A DNA stretch of 64,000 bases from Aquibacillus sediminis (GTDB lineage Bacteria; Bacillota; Bacilli; Bacillales; Amphibacillaceae): positions 62,001 to 126,000 of the forward strand of contig NZ_SZNM01000007.1 of assembly GCF_005870085.1 (NCBI RefSeq), given 5' to 3'. The position numbers were made by a program, and so were the translations under genes. Positions 45,288-54,045 of the stretch are shown here, one piece after another; position 1 is the first letter of the stretch, and every line of letters starts with the position of its first letter. The notes under the pieces were generated by a model. That model had not been told where the DNA came from, did not search any database, and saw nothing but the letters and a program-made list of their open reading frames with translations.

Positions 45288-46508
45288 ATGATCAGAAAAT
45301 TATATAAGTTAGTGATTTTAATGGCTATAATGTTCATATTAACTAGCTGTGTGGGAAAAAGGGAGATCGATGACCTTGCTATGGTGATGGGCGTTGGGCT
45401 GGACCTAGTCGAAAATAAAAACGGAGAAGAAGAGGTTAAGGTTACAGCACAAATTGCTAGGCCAGCAGATGCCAGAGGTCAAACAGGTGCACCATCTGGA
45501 CAAACGGGGGAGCCAATATGGTCTATTTCCGCTACAGATAAATCAATTTTTGGAGCAATCAGGAAGTTAGAAAACCTTTCATCACGAAGAATCTTTTGGG
45601 CGCACTCGTATGTCATCGTCATTAATGAAGACCTTGCTAAAAACGGGATTAAAGATATTATTGATTTTTTTATCCGAAATCCAGAGTTAAGAATGCGTAC
45701 GTGGGTCACTGTTACCCCTGATGATGCAAGTGAACTAGTTTCATCGTTGACTGGTCTTGAGGTTATCCCAGGGCAATCGATAGAAGGTTTATTCAAATAT
45801 AGTGATATAACTCGAGCGGCTCCGAGATCACAAATGATTGATTTACATGCAGCTTACTTAAGTGACGCTACGCAACCGTACGTTGCACGTTTAAAGCTTG
45901 AAACTAATGAATTATCCAATCAGACACCAGAACAAGGTGAAATGTATAAGAATGTAACGCATGCCGGTACTGGTGTATTTAAGGATGACAAATTAGTAGG
46001 AACATTGTCAGCAAAAGAAACACGTAGTCTTTTATTATTTGTTGAAAATATCAAATCAGGGGTATCCATTATTCCATGTGCCGAGAATGAAGAAGATGTC
46101 ACTACCTTTGAATTGGTTCATGAAGAACTAAAAGTGATTCCCGATTATAAAGAGGGAACACCTGAATTTACTTTGAAAGTCAAAACAACAGGAAAATTAG
46201 TTGAAACAGATTGTGCTATTGGATTTGATGATGACCAAAAAATAAAAGAGTTGGAAAGTAACATCGAAGAAAAATTTAAAAAGGATATTAACAAAGTACT
46301 AGACAAAATTCAACAGGAATACGGTGTAGATATATTGGAAGCAGGTAATTCATTTAACAATAAACTACCAAGTAAATGGAAAGAAATGAGAGTGAATTGG
46401 GATGACCATTTTCAGGATGCTACCTTTCATGTGGATATAACTGCAGAGATTAAAAGTGGTGCGCTCCTAATCGAACCAACAGAATCAAATAAGAGGGCTG
46501 ATGAATGA
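45288..46508 (+). CDS. Spore germination receptor lipoprotein subunit C (Ger(x)C family)
   Basis: About 406 residues. The N-terminal signal ends with a lipobox (ILTSCVGKREIDDLAMVMGV), the classic GerC opening after lipidation. Further family segments are RRIFWAHSYVIVINEDLAK near residue 100, FFIRNPELRMRTWV and ETRSLLLFVENIKSGVSII near 245. The start is uncertain: AAGGAG at 45271-45276 also allows TTG 45282. It anchors to the spore inner membrane and is required for receptor assembly. Gene order here is A-C-B. Confidence 0.94.
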   Translation: MIRKLYKLVILMAIMFILTSCVGKREIDDLAMVMGVGLDLVENKNGEEEVKVTAQIARPADARGQTGAPSGQTGEPIWSISATDKSIFGAIRKLENLSSRRIFWAHSYVIVINEDLAKNGIKDIIDFFIRNPELRMRTWVTVTPDDASELVSSLTGLEVIPGQSIEGLFKYSDITRAAPRSQMIDLHAAYLSDATQPYVARLKLETNELSNQTPEQGEMYKNVTHAGTGVFKDDKLVGTLSAKETRSLLLFVENIKSGVSIIPCAENEEDVTTFELVHEELKVIPDYKEGTPEFTLKVKTTGKLVETDCAIGFDDDQKIKELESNIEEKFKKDINKVLDKIQQEYGVDILEAGNSFNNKLPSKWKEMRVNWDDHFQDATFHVDITAEIKSGALLIEPTESNKRADE

Positions 46509-47605
46509 AGATAAAAATAACGAATGGAATGTATATGGCTTTAATAATAAATATGGTCTATGCGAAATCAATCGGGGTGACTCAAGGTAGCATAGCAAGA
46601 GACGTTGGAAGTGATATGTGGATTTCAACTATTATTGCTACTGTTTCAGCTATGCTACTCATTTTGTTAACAGTTATGATTATTCGTCGAATGCCTAAAG
46701 CTGATATTTTTGATCAAAGCAAAGCCATGTTAGGCCCATGGGTTGGCAAGTTAATTTGTCTAGTAATTTTTATCTTTTTTACACTTTCATTTGGACCAAT
46801 TATGGTGACATTTGTTTTTCATTTGAAGGACTTCTTTTTACCTGAAGCACCTCTTTTCTTATTTGTATTCATAGCTGTTTTGGTTGGTGGCTTTGCTATT
46901 TATTTTGGAATTGAGGTTATTGCACGAATGGCGTTAATAGGTGTGTTTTCTATCCTATTATTAAACGGTCTGTTAATCTTAGGGGCGCTAGAGGATTTTG
47001 ATGTTCGTGAATTACTACCCGTCTTTGAGTTTGGGATAACCAAGCCAGTTATTGCTAGTCGTCACCATTTAGCTGATTGGTCGATTGTAATTATGATGTG
47101 CTTGATTATTTTACCCTTGGTAGATAACCAAAAAGAGTGGGGGAGATCAAGTTTAGTTGGAGTTATCTTTTCTTTCATTTTTATTGTAATGTGGCCTATT
47201 TTAGAAACAGGAGTGTTAACCTCACAGGTAACATCACAATACTTAATTGCCTGTATGCAAATGGCCAGAAGTGCACATTTAGGATTTTTCTTACACAGGT
47301 ATGAAATGTTTATGATTGCCTTTTTTGGTATTTCGATTCTAACGCAAATAGCAATAGCGCTTCTTTGTGGTTCTGTGGCGCTTTCAAAGCTGTTTGGTCT
47401 AAAGGATTTCCGTCCGTTGATCATTCCTGTTTCACTTATCATGGGGGGATACGGATATTGGGTGGTTCAAAGTCATAATCACGCAATGGACATACTTGAA
47501 AATTCATGGGTTAGCCTCTCATTATCCATTACCCTTGGAGTGGTTGGAGTAGTTTGGATTCTAGGCTTCTTTTTGAAAAAGAAGTTCAAATCAGAAAAAG
47601 GATAG
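46505..47605 (+). CDS. Spore germination receptor subunit B (GerAB family, APC-like permease)
   Basis: A 366-residue ten-helix membrane protein of the GerAB/amino-acid-permease fold. It begins KIKITNGMYMALIINMVYAK, close to the family's N-terminus, with GSDMWISTIIATVSAM at helix two. The ATG overlaps the GerC stop (ATGA). This subunit binds the germinant, so its ligand-pocket residues set specificity, but these cannot be decoded by eye. It completes the receptor operon. Confidence 0.94.
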   Translation: MKIKITNGMYMALIINMVYAKSIGVTQGSIARDVGSDMWISTIIATVSAMLLILLTVMIIRRMPKADIFDQSKAMLGPWVGKLICLVIFIFFTLSFGPIMVTFVFHLKDFFLPEAPLFLFVFIAVLVGGFAIYFGIEVIARMALIGVFSILLLNGLLILGALEDFDVRELLPVFEFGITKPVIASRHHLADWSIVIMMCLIILPLVDNQKEWGRSSLVGVIFSFIFIVMWPILETGVLTSQVTSQYLIACMQMARSAHLGFFLHRYEMFMIAFFGISILTQIAIALLCGSVALSKLFGLKDFRPLIIPVSLIMGGYGYWVVQSHNHAMDILENSWVSLSLSITLGVVGVVWILGFFLKKKFKSEKG

Positions 47606-47606
47606 T

Positions 47607-47632
47607 GGGGCGGAGGAGGTGTCTGCCCCCTT
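47607..47632 (+). terminator. Short GC-rich hairpin after the ger operon
   Basis: GGGGC and GCCCC pair around a 13-base loop, followed by CTTTG. The stem is short and the T run weak, but its place two bases after the GerB stop fits a terminator. Confidence 0.4.
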
Positions 47633-47638
47633 TGTCCG

Positions 47639-47767
47639 ATAGAAGACATTCCTGTCCGTGTGGGTGTTCCAGTAACAATCGGTGATCATTCGGTGGTGGT
47701 TTTTAAAGTAACAAATGGCGACGTTTATGCAATTAAAAGTTCGGGGCAAGCCAGACACCGGTTCTAG
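47639..47767 (+). pseudogene. Nitrite reductase small subunit (NirD) N-terminal remnant
   Basis: The frame reads IEDIPVRVGVPVTIGDHSV then VFKVTNGDVYAI, the opening of the Rieske-like NirD fold. It stops at TAG 47765-47767, well before the expected length, and lacks a clear start. No nirB is nearby. It appears to be a truncated relic. Confidence 0.55.
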
Positions 47768-47836
47768 ACAGCTAAATTCTATATCCTTTATTCTAGTAAG
47801 TATAAAACGAAAAATACTAGAAATGGATGATCTATC

Positions 47837-48133
47837 ATGGGCAAACGGAAAAAGAGAAATTCAAATACCCCTTGGCATAAAAGAATGGACCGTTCGCGTA
47901 GGCTACAAGCTGCACCACATTGGATACCTAAATATAATGGGAAAAATTTGGTGAAAGGAAACAGCAAACATTTTGCAGTCAATCATTTATGTGCGGTATA
48001 TGAGCTAGAACAGTTCGGTTATCAAATTAGTGATACATACAAGCAAAACTTAAAGCAAGACCAACTCGATAAACAACGGGCAACTGAGAGAAGAAAAGTA
48101 GCTAGAAAACAAAAGAAATTAGGGAGGAAGTAA
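47837..48133 (+). CDS. Basic 98-aa hypothetical protein
   Basis: A small protein rich in Lys and Arg at both ends (MGKRKKRNSNTPWHKRMDRS at the start, ATERRKVARKQKKLGRK at the end) with a more ordinary middle (KHFAVNHLCAVYELEQFGYQ). The ribosome site is weak (GGATGAT). The composition suggests nucleic-acid or ribosome binding, but no family is recognised. Its intact, biased coding makes it a likely gene in an otherwise debris-rich zone; 48137-48515 holds no convincing gene. Confidence 0.5.
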   Translation: MGKRKKRNSNTPWHKRMDRSRRLQAAPHWIPKYNGKNLVKGNSKHFAVNHLCAVYELEQFGYQISDTYKQNLKQDQLDKQRATERRKVARKQKKLGRK

Positions 48134-48515
48134 AAGATTGGAGATCTATAGATGATTTTGACCTGCCATTTTAGATTTTAACGGAATTACTGCCTATGGC
48201 ACACGAAAATTATTCATCAATTCTTGATTTAACAAAGTACTGTTAAATGCAAAAGCTTAAAGCAATAAAATTTGTGCTGTCACTACCTAGCACCAGATCG
48301 CGTTTGCATAAATACTTGGAGTGAAGCTCATTAGAATAGTGGCACCACACGTTCTTTTTGTCGTTTTCGATATATTTCGAGTGGTGGCCATAGGCGCGGT
48401 TGTATAGGGAAAGTAGAGTAGGGGGAGCATCAAAATCGATATCCGCTCTATATCATTAGGCCATAAATATAGTTGTAAGGTTGGACATGGGCCAGAAAAC
48501 TGTTCCCATGCCATC

Positions 48516-48731
48516 CTAATGTATCCTATCGTGTTGTTCTGCGATTTCCAAAAATGAGTTCAACATCGATTGCTCGTCCAAGCCAATATCAACGCGGTAT
48601 TCTTCAGGATCTAGAATTCTGTAATAATCGATATAATCGTGTTGTTGTAGTTTGAAACCATTTTTTACCTCCAAAGTGTTCCACAATGCAGGATCCCCGT
48701 GTGCACGAGAACGAGAATAAGATACGTTCAT
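48516..48731 (-). CDS. 71-aa conserved unknown protein, second copy
   Basis: Begins MNVSYSRSRAHGDPALW. It is a close paralog of the protein at 41995, with few and mostly conservative changes and no frame damage. Flanks are also similar (48427-48515 with 41907-41994, including the terminator hairpin, and the upstream TAGTACTATTATGTCC stretch), so a segment of roughly 0.4-0.9 kb was duplicated. In both places the gene is divergent from a HIT gene. Function unknown. Confidence 0.72.
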   Translation of the reverse strand: MNVSYSRSRAHGDPALWNTLEVKNGFKLQQHDYIDYYRILDPEEYRVDIGLDEQSMLNSFLEIAEQHDRIH

Positions 48732-48828
48732 ACATTATCATCCTTCCATAAAATAGTACTATTATGTCCAAATGATAGAATAATATACGGGTTATTTTGC
48801 CATTGTGAAAAAGGAAACATAATAATTA

Positions 48829-48885
48829 GGGTACCTGTTACATCTCATGGACACCTGTCCACCGATAGTACCGGGTACTTTTTTG
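48829..48885. repeat. Dispersed inverted repeat, GGTACC family (copy 3)
   Basis: GGGTACCTGTTACA and TAGTACCGGGTAC arms with loop GGACACCTGTCC, followed by TTTTTT. It lies about 45 bases before the HIT copy 2 start. Confidence 0.75.
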
Positions 48886-48929
48886 ATGTGTTAAAATAGG
48901 GGAACAATGAAGGAAAGGAGTAAATAATA

Positions 48930-49277
48930 ATGTCTTGTCCTTTCTGCCATACAAGAAATTTAACAATCGAATTAGAAGACAACCTAGCACGAGCCTTTTT
49001 CGATAAGTTCCCTGTTCAAAAAGGACACCTATTAATTATTCCAAAGCAACATGTGGAAACCTATTTCGATGCTTCCAGTCAGCAAATTGCGGACATTCAT
49101 GATTTAATAAAACAAGGAAAACAGCTGATAGACGAACAGTTTGCCCCAGATGGTTACAATATTGGGGAGTATGGTGGACAAACAATTAACCACCTTCATT
49201 TTCATTTAATTCCACGGTATAAGGGTGACATTGAGGATCCGCGTGGTGGTGTGCGTAAACTGGTGCCGTATCCATAA
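48930..49277 (+). CDS. HIT-family nucleotide hydrolase, copy 2, with a four-residue deletion
   Basis: A 115-residue open frame after AAAGGAG. It has the zinc-like MSCPFCHTRN start, KGHLLIIPKQHVETYFDAS, and the histidine triad HLHFHLIPRY. HIT proteins cleave nucleotide phosphoramidates or dinucleoside polyphosphates using the middle His of the triad. Compared with the copies at 42413 and 50716, 12 bases are missing so NIGVNVGEYGGQT becomes NIGEYGGQT. That loop, with its conserved Asn and Gly, helps bind the phosphate, so activity is doubtful although the frame is open. Confidence 0.8.
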   Translation: MSCPFCHTRNLTIELEDNLARAFFDKFPVQKGHLLIIPKQHVETYFDASSQQIADIHDLIKQGKQLIDEQFAPDGYNIGEYGGQTINHLHFHLIPRYKGDIEDPRGGVRKLVPYP

Positions 49278-49511
49278 AGAAATCTAACAATACCTGGCTA
49301 ACGAAGTGTACGATTGTTGTTAGGAGAACCTGTTACTGTTTTCTCAATTGTCGCCCTTTTGTCTTTTTCAGGCCCGATCTCCTCCATATATATAACGTTA
49401 GTGAATTCAGTAAAACAAAAAAGAACACTTGTTCGATTTTATTCTCTCTGCTATTATAGAAACAGAAGCACACCTCTGTAAGTCCTCATGTTTAAAAGGG
49501 ATGTGTGTAAA

Positions 49512-50522
49512 ATGCCGTTAATTAAACAACGAGTTTATGCCCCAAATTCTGCTACACTATTCACTGTAAAAGAAGAACCTACCGACTATTCTAACCATGA
49601 TCCAGATTCAGAGAAAAGAACGAAACTACTCAAATGAATTCCACTGGAACGACTGATGGATTTGAAAGTGGACTATGCCTTCAAACAGCTGTTTGGAAGT
49701 GAAAAGAACAAAGATATAACGGTTGTGTTTTTGAATGCAATTCTAGATTTGTTAGTTGTCACGAATGCCGACGAATGGATTAATGTAGAAATCCAGTTCA
49801 CAAATAAGTATGATATGGTGAAACGATCCATTTACTATTGGTCCGGTGCGTACCGGCAGCCCATGAAAAAGGGTAAAACATATAAGGAATTGCGACCAGT
49901 CATCGCTATTAACATTTTGAACTTTAACTTATTTCAACAAACAGAACAATTTCATACAACGTATCATTTGTATGAAGACAAACAAAAATTTAAGTTGACA
50001 AATGTGATGGAATTCCATTTTATCGAGATGGTTAAATTGATAAAATATTGGAAAGAGGATAAATTAGATCCATGGAATAACGTTTTGGCAAGATGGCTGC
50101 TAATGTTAGGGATGGTTGATCACCGGAATAATCAAGTCTATCGTGATATTTTTCGTGAATTGGAGGAAATTTCTATGAAAGATAAATCATTAAAAAATGC
50201 TTTTCAAAACTGGGAGGAATTAAGCATGACACAAGAGGAATATCTTGCTTATGAATCTCGTCTAAAACGAGTTTTGGATGAAGAAGCTGCACAACGTGAA
50301 GCCGAACTACGTATTCAGGAAGCTGAACAACGTATACAGCAAGCTGACAAACGTGTACAGCAGGCTGAAGAACGTGCACAACAAGTTGAACAACGTGCAG
50401 AGAAGGAAGCAAGGGAAGAAATTGCAAAAAGCCTATTACAAAACGGCATGGATATTGAATTGGTTGCCAAAAACACGAAACTTACCAAAGAAAGAGTGCT
50501 TGAGATTTGGCGAAATATCTAA
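49512..50522 (+). pseudogene. Rpn-family PD-(D/E)XK nuclease (recombination-promoting nuclease), interrupted
   Basis: The true start is ATG 49512 (MPLIKQRVYAPNSATLF), but TGA at 49635-49637 stops it after 41 codons. The frame continues from ATG 49656 with MDLKVDYAFKQLFGSEKNKD. About 25-30 residues usual between FLNAIL and LDVL are missing; the junction reads FLNAILDLLVVTNADEW. The nuclease residues ILD and VEIQ remain. The C-terminal tail has heptad repeats (AEQRIQQ, ADKRVQQ, AEERAQQ, VEQRAEK) predicting a coiled coil, then a short HTH-like end (SLLQNGMDIELVAKNTKL). Re-initiation at 49656 could still give a partial protein. Confidence 0.82.
50293..50410 (+). repeat. 21-bp tandem repeat encoding coiled-coil heptads
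   Basis: Within the Rpn-family gene, about five imperfect 21-base units of the form GCTGAA-CAACGT--ACAGCAA encode a seven-residue A-E-x-R-x-Q-Q heptad. Unit number is likely variable by slippage. Confidence 0.75.
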
Positions 50523-50616
50523 AAATATACCAGCGCTTGACACCACCTAAAAAAGTCGTGTTTTACAAAAATGGGGGTGGGGTTAGATTATTGTTAATTG
50601 CTGTTCAAATGAATTA

Positions 50617-50670
50617 GGGTACCTGGTACACATGGACACCTGTCCACCAATAGTACCAGGTACCTTTTTC
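50617..50670. repeat. Dispersed inverted repeat, GGTACC family (copy 4)
   Basis: GGTACCTGGTAC and GTACCAGGTACC arms, loop with GGACACCTGTCC, then TTTTT. It stands at the same place relative to HIT copy 3 as the 48829 repeat to HIT copy 2. Confidence 0.8.
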
Positions 50671-50715
50671 AATGTGTTAAAATGGGGCGAACAATAGAAA
50701 AAGGAGCAAATAAGA

Positions 50716-51055
50716 TTGACTTGTCCATTTGGTCATATTAAAACGTTAACAATCGAATTAGAAAACGAGCTAGCACTAGCTTTTTTCGACAAATACCCTG
50801 TTCAAAAAGGACATCTATTAATCATTCCAAAGCAACATGTGGAATGCTTTAGGTGAGCAGATAGCCGCTATTCACGAATTAATAAAACAAGGAAAAGAGC
50901 TAATTGATGATGCGTATGCCCCATATGGTTACAATATTGGGGTGAATGTTGGGGAGTATGGTGGACAAACGATTCATCATCTTCATTTTCATCTGATTCC
51001 ACGATATAAGTTTGACATCAGTCATAGTACCCGTGATTTGACCGCTTTAATCTAG
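50716..51055 (+). pseudogene. HIT-family nucleotide hydrolase, degenerate copy 3
   Basis: TTG 50716 after AAGGAG begins MTCPFGHIKTLTIELENE (the second Cys is Gly). An 11-base deletion after KQHVE near 50843 shifts the frame into TGA. The remainder, IAAIHELIKQGKELIDDAYA to HHLHFHLIPRYK, is intact in another frame and ends in a novel tail (FDISHSTRDLTALI) before TAG. The triad is kept but the full protein cannot be made. Confidence 0.87.
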
Positions 51056-51180
51056 GTGTAATAACCGAATTTTTGCTTACTGGATAATATTAGAGTATAT
51101 ACGACTTATTGTAAAAAAAGGCACTAAACTTATAAGAATCCGATATATAAAAGTTTATACTTTACTATTGCTTCAAGCAT

Positions 51181-51204
51181 AATTTTGAAAATTCGGAATA
51201 TAAT
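51181..51204 (+). promoter_or_regulatory. AATTTTGAAAATT palindrome next to a TATAAT box
   Basis: The 13-base palindrome at 51181-51193 is followed by TATAAT at 51199-51204, upstream of the amino-acid transporter. Its half-sites match those of the CodY box (AATTTTCWGAAAATT) but with a shorter spacer, so CodY control is only a suggestion. No good -35 is visible. Confidence 0.35.
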
Positions 51205-51245
51205 GTGACGTGTGACAAGATGAAAAGATAGGGGGTATTTGGAAG

Positions 51246-52019
51246 GTGAAGAAGAAATTATTTTTTTTACTTATTGCAATTATTTCTATTGGGCTACTCG
51301 TTGCTTGTGGATCAGATGAAAGTAGTGGTGAGGGAGACGGAGAAGAAACTTATTCAGTTGCTACAGATTCAAACTTTCAGCCATTTGAATATAAAAATCC
51401 TGATACTGGTGAAATGGAAGGCTTTGATATTGAGTTGATAGAAGCTATCGCTGATGAATCAGGCTTTAATGTAGAATTTGAAACGATGGAATTTGATGGA
51501 TTACTTGCGTCAATGAGAACAGAAAAAAATGATATAGGTATCGCTGGGATTTCAATTACGGAAGACCGTAAAGAGTTTATTGATTTTTCAGATAAATACT
51601 ACGATTCAGGGTTGATTTTAGCTGTTCCTGAAGATTCTGATATTGAATCAATAGATGAAGTAGACGGATTGACAGTTGGGACACGTCAAGGGTCAACAAG
51701 TAACGACTATTTAAAAAATAATACAGATGCTGAGGTTGAAGCATACCCAGAGATTGTTACTGCATACATGGACTTAGAAAGAGGGCGTCTTGACGCAGTT
51801 TTATATGACCTACCAAACGTACAATACTATATTAAAGAAAATGCACCCGACGAATTGAAAACAGTTGGGGATGTATTGGAAGGTCAGCCATATGGAATTG
51901 CATTGCCAAAAGGCTCAGATCTTGTTGATCCGGTAAATGAAGGATTGGAAGCAATAAAGGAAAATGGAACGTATGCAGAAATTTATAAGAATTGGTTCGG
52001 TACAGAGCCACCAGAATAG
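51246..52019 (+). CDS. Polar amino-acid ABC transporter substrate-binding lipoprotein
   Basis: A 257-residue family 3 solute-binding protein. The signal ends in lipobox LLVACG followed by an acidic Ser/Glu linker. Ligand-site landmarks are ATDSNFQPFEYKNPDTGEME near residue 40, GFDIELIEAIADESGF, and AGISITEDRKEFIDFSDKYY near 98 with the Arg that binds the alpha-carboxylate. GTG 51246 follows AGGGGG. The closest match in form is glutamine/arginine receptors (GlnH/ArtP). It heads an operon with one permease and one ATPase. Confidence 0.94.
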   Translation: MKKKLFFLLIAIISIGLLVACGSDESSGEGDGEETYSVATDSNFQPFEYKNPDTGEMEGFDIELIEAIADESGFNVEFETMEFDGLLASMRTEKNDIGIAGISITEDRKEFIDFSDKYYDSGLILAVPEDSDIESIDEVDGLTVGTRQGSTSNDYLKNNTDAEVEAYPEIVTAYMDLERGRLDAVLYDLPNVQYYIKENAPDELKTVGDVLEGQPYGIALPKGSDLVDPVNEGLEAIKENGTYAEIYKNWFGTEPPE

Positions 52020-52047
52020 AATAGTCACCTATGTAGACTATAAATCA

Positions 52048-52075
52048 AGCGTAACAAGTAATTGCTTGTTACGCT
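52048..52075 (+). terminator. Intercistronic hairpin after the amino-acid receptor gene
   Basis: AGCGTAACAAG and CTTGTTACGCT form a perfect 11-bp stem with loop TAATTG. No strong T run follows. It probably sets a higher level of receptor than of permease and ATPase. Confidence 0.65.
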
Positions 52076-52100
52076 GTTCTATTAAGGAGAGAGATACGGA

Positions 52101-52763
52101 ATGATTTTTACGATTATGGATACTGCATATATTAAAAGTTTGCCTTTCTTAATAGAGGGCTTAAAGATTACGGTAAGTATTACGATTATAGGTCTATTTT
52201 TTGGGATGATTATTGGATCATTAGCTGGTTTGGGAAAACTTTCTAAAAACAAATTTATCCGAGGGTTTTGGTCGGTGTATGTTGAAGTTGTCCGCGGGAC
52301 GCCGATACTGGCACAAGCACTATTTCTTTATTATGGCGTGTCCGAAGATTTAATTGGTTTGAACATAACTTCTTTTACTGCGGGTGTTATTGCAATTGCA
52401 GTTAATGCTGGTGCATATATTGCAGAGATTGTGCGTGGTGCCGTGTACTCAATTGATAAAGGGCAGCATGAAGCAGGCAGATCTATGGGACTAACAGAAA
52501 AACAAACGATGCGATATATTGTATGGCCTCAAGCTTTCAAGCGAATGATTCCTCCACTTGGAAATCAGTTTATTATTAGTTTAAAAGATACGTCAGTATT
52601 TTCTGTTATAGTAGTACATGATGTCGTATTTATGGCAAAAGAATACTACAATACTACATTTGAGATATTTGAAACATTAGTTATGGTCTGTTTGCTTTAC
52701 TTATGTATAACGATTCCAACAGCGCTTTATTTGAACAGACTAGAAAGGAAGCTGGATGTATAA
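52101..52763 (+). CDS. Polar amino-acid ABC transporter permease (His/Glu/Gln/Arg family)
   Basis: A 220-residue membrane subunit with five or six helices. It contains VEVVRGTPILAQALFLYYGV near residue 60, the family signature, and the EAA coupling loop EAGRSMGLTEKQTMRYIVWP near 128. AAGGAGAGA precedes ATG 52101. The stop is immediately followed by the ATPase ATG. It probably forms a homodimer channel. Confidence 0.95.
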   Translation: MIFTIMDTAYIKSLPFLIEGLKITVSITIIGLFFGMIIGSLAGLGKLSKNKFIRGFWSVYVEVVRGTPILAQALFLYYGVSEDLIGLNITSFTAGVIAIAVNAGAYIAEIVRGAVYSIDKGQHEAGRSMGLTEKQTMRYIVWPQAFKRMIPPLGNQFIISLKDTSVFSVIVVHDVVFMAKEYYNTTFEIFETLVMVCLLYLCITIPTALYLNRLERKLDV

Positions 52764-53486
52764 ATGATTACAGTAAAAAATTTACACAAATCGTTTGGTG
52801 ATTTAGAGGTATTAAAGGGTATTGATGCAACTGTTGAAGAGAGTGAAGTGGTGTGTGTGATTGGGCCGTCTGGTTCTGGTAAAAGTACTTTTCTTAGATG
52901 CCTCAATCTTCTTGAGGACATTACAGCGGGCGAAGTAATCATTGACGGAGCCCAGTTAACTGATCCTACTGTCAATATTAATGAGGTGCGATCTCAGGTG
53001 GGGATGGTTTTCCAGCATTTTAATCTATTCCCGCACAGAACGGTTTTGGAAAATATCACACTTGGTCCAATAAAGGTGAAACATCTCTCTGAAAAAGAAG
53101 CCAAAGATGTTGCCTTGCCACTTCTTGATAAAGTGGGATTATCAGATAAAGCAGATGATTACCCTGATAGTCTGTCAGGAGGGCAGAAACAACGTGTAGC
53201 TATTGCCAGATCACTTGCTATGAATCCTAAAGTTATGTTGTTTGATGAGCCAACATCTGCTCTTGATCCTGAATTGGTAGGAGATGTTCTCGAAGTAATG
53301 AAAGACTTAGCCGAAGAAGGTATGACAATGGTTGTAGTGACACATGAAATGGGGTTTGCTAAGGAAGTAGGAGATCGCGTCTTATTCATGGATGAAGGGG
53401 TGATTATGGAAGAAGGGGATCCACTGCAAATTTTTGATAACCCCCAAAATCCCCGAACTCAATCGTTCTTAAGTAAAATTTTATAA
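52764..53486 (+). CDS. Amino-acid ABC transporter ATP-binding protein
   Basis: A 240-residue ATPase of the GlnQ type. Walker A is GPSGSGKST near residue 33, the Q-loop lies in [13 protein letters not shown], the ABC signature is LSGGQKQR near 137, Walker [13 protein letters not shown] and the switch His in [10 protein letters not shown]. It starts directly after the permease stop with GGAAG as ribosome site. It powers import of the amino acid bound by the upstream receptor. Confidence 0.96.
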   Translation: MITVKNLHKSFGDLEVLKGIDATVEESEVVCVIGPSGSGKSTFLRCLNLLEDITAGEVIIDGAQLTDPTVNINEVRSQVGMVFQHFNLFPHRTVLENITLGPIKVKHLSEKEAKDVALPLLDKVGLSDKADDYPDSLSGGQKQRVAIARSLAMNPKVMLFDEPTSALDPELVGDVLEVMKDLAEEGMTMVVVTHEMGFAKEVGDRVLFMDEGVIMEEGDPLQIFDNPQNPRTQSFLSKIL

Positions 53487-53499
53487 GTCTAAGCATTTT

Positions 53500-53527
53500 G
53501 ACTCCAGTACTGTACTGGAGTCATTTT
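53500..53527 (+). terminator. Terminator of the amino-acid transporter operon
   Basis: GACTCCAGTA and TACTGGAGTC form a 10-bp stem with loop CTG, followed by ATTTTG. It lies 14 bases after the ATPase stop. Confidence 0.8.
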
Positions 53528-53544
53528 GTGAGACAGGCAGGCGT

Positions 53545-53576
53545 ACCGTTCCACGCATAGCGTGGGACGGTTCTTT
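53545..53576. repeat. Hairpin with CGTTCCACG/CGTGGGACGG arms
   Basis: ACCGTTCCACG and CGTGGGACGGT pair over 11 positions with one wobble, loop CATAG, then TCTTT. The GGGACGG core matches the second dispersed repeat family. It abuts the left end of the tnpB element. Confidence 0.6.
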
Positions 53577-53584
53577 ATCATTCC

Positions 53585-53697
53585 AGGCGAGAAGACTCCA
53601 TCCTCAAGGAATGAGAAGGGCGCTAGCCCAATGAGTAGGGTGGAGATGAATCGCTTTCGGACAAGGGATAGCTTTAGCTATCTCAATTGTCCGACTA
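53585..53697. ncRNA. 113-bp structured block upstream of tnpB copy 2
   Basis: Same length as the block at 13916-14028 and different at three positions: two in the loop of GGGC-N4-GCCC and one in the linker before the TCGGACAA/TTGTCCGA stem. All paired positions are unchanged. This suggests structure is the conserved feature. It may be the left-end DNA hairpin set or a transcribed RNA. Confidence 0.6.
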
Positions 53698-53799
53698 ATT
53701 AAGTATTAGCCCAAATATCTCAACATTTTAAAAACGAACAAATGTTTGTGTGTTTTTGAGACATCATGTATAATAAAAAGAAAAGGGGAGGTGACTGTT

Positions 53800-54045
53800 T
53801 TGCTTGGCCATATGGCTTATAAATTCAGAATCTATCCTAACCGGAATCAAGCTATCTTAATCAATAAAACCATAGGATGTTCTCGTTTTGTGTTCAATCA
53901 TTTTCTGTCAAAATGGAATGCAACGTATAAGAAAACGGGAAAAGGTTTGACCTACAACATTTGTTCTAGCATAGGAAATTATAAAATGGAATGGTTGTGT
54001 ATAACTTTTTTAGCCTACATTGGCCACGTCCAGCTCCAGCGCTAA
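53800..54045 (+). pseudogene. tnpB N-terminal fragment, copy 2
   Basis: TTG 53800 follows GGGGAGGTGACTG and gives MLGHMAYKFRIYPNRNQAIL, continuing to YKKTGKGLTYNICSS. Unlike copy 1 there is no early stop. At about 53970 the sequence leaves the tnpB family and reads through unrelated DNA to TAG-equivalent TAA at 54043-54045. RuvC and zinc-ribbon parts are gone. Confidence 0.85.
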
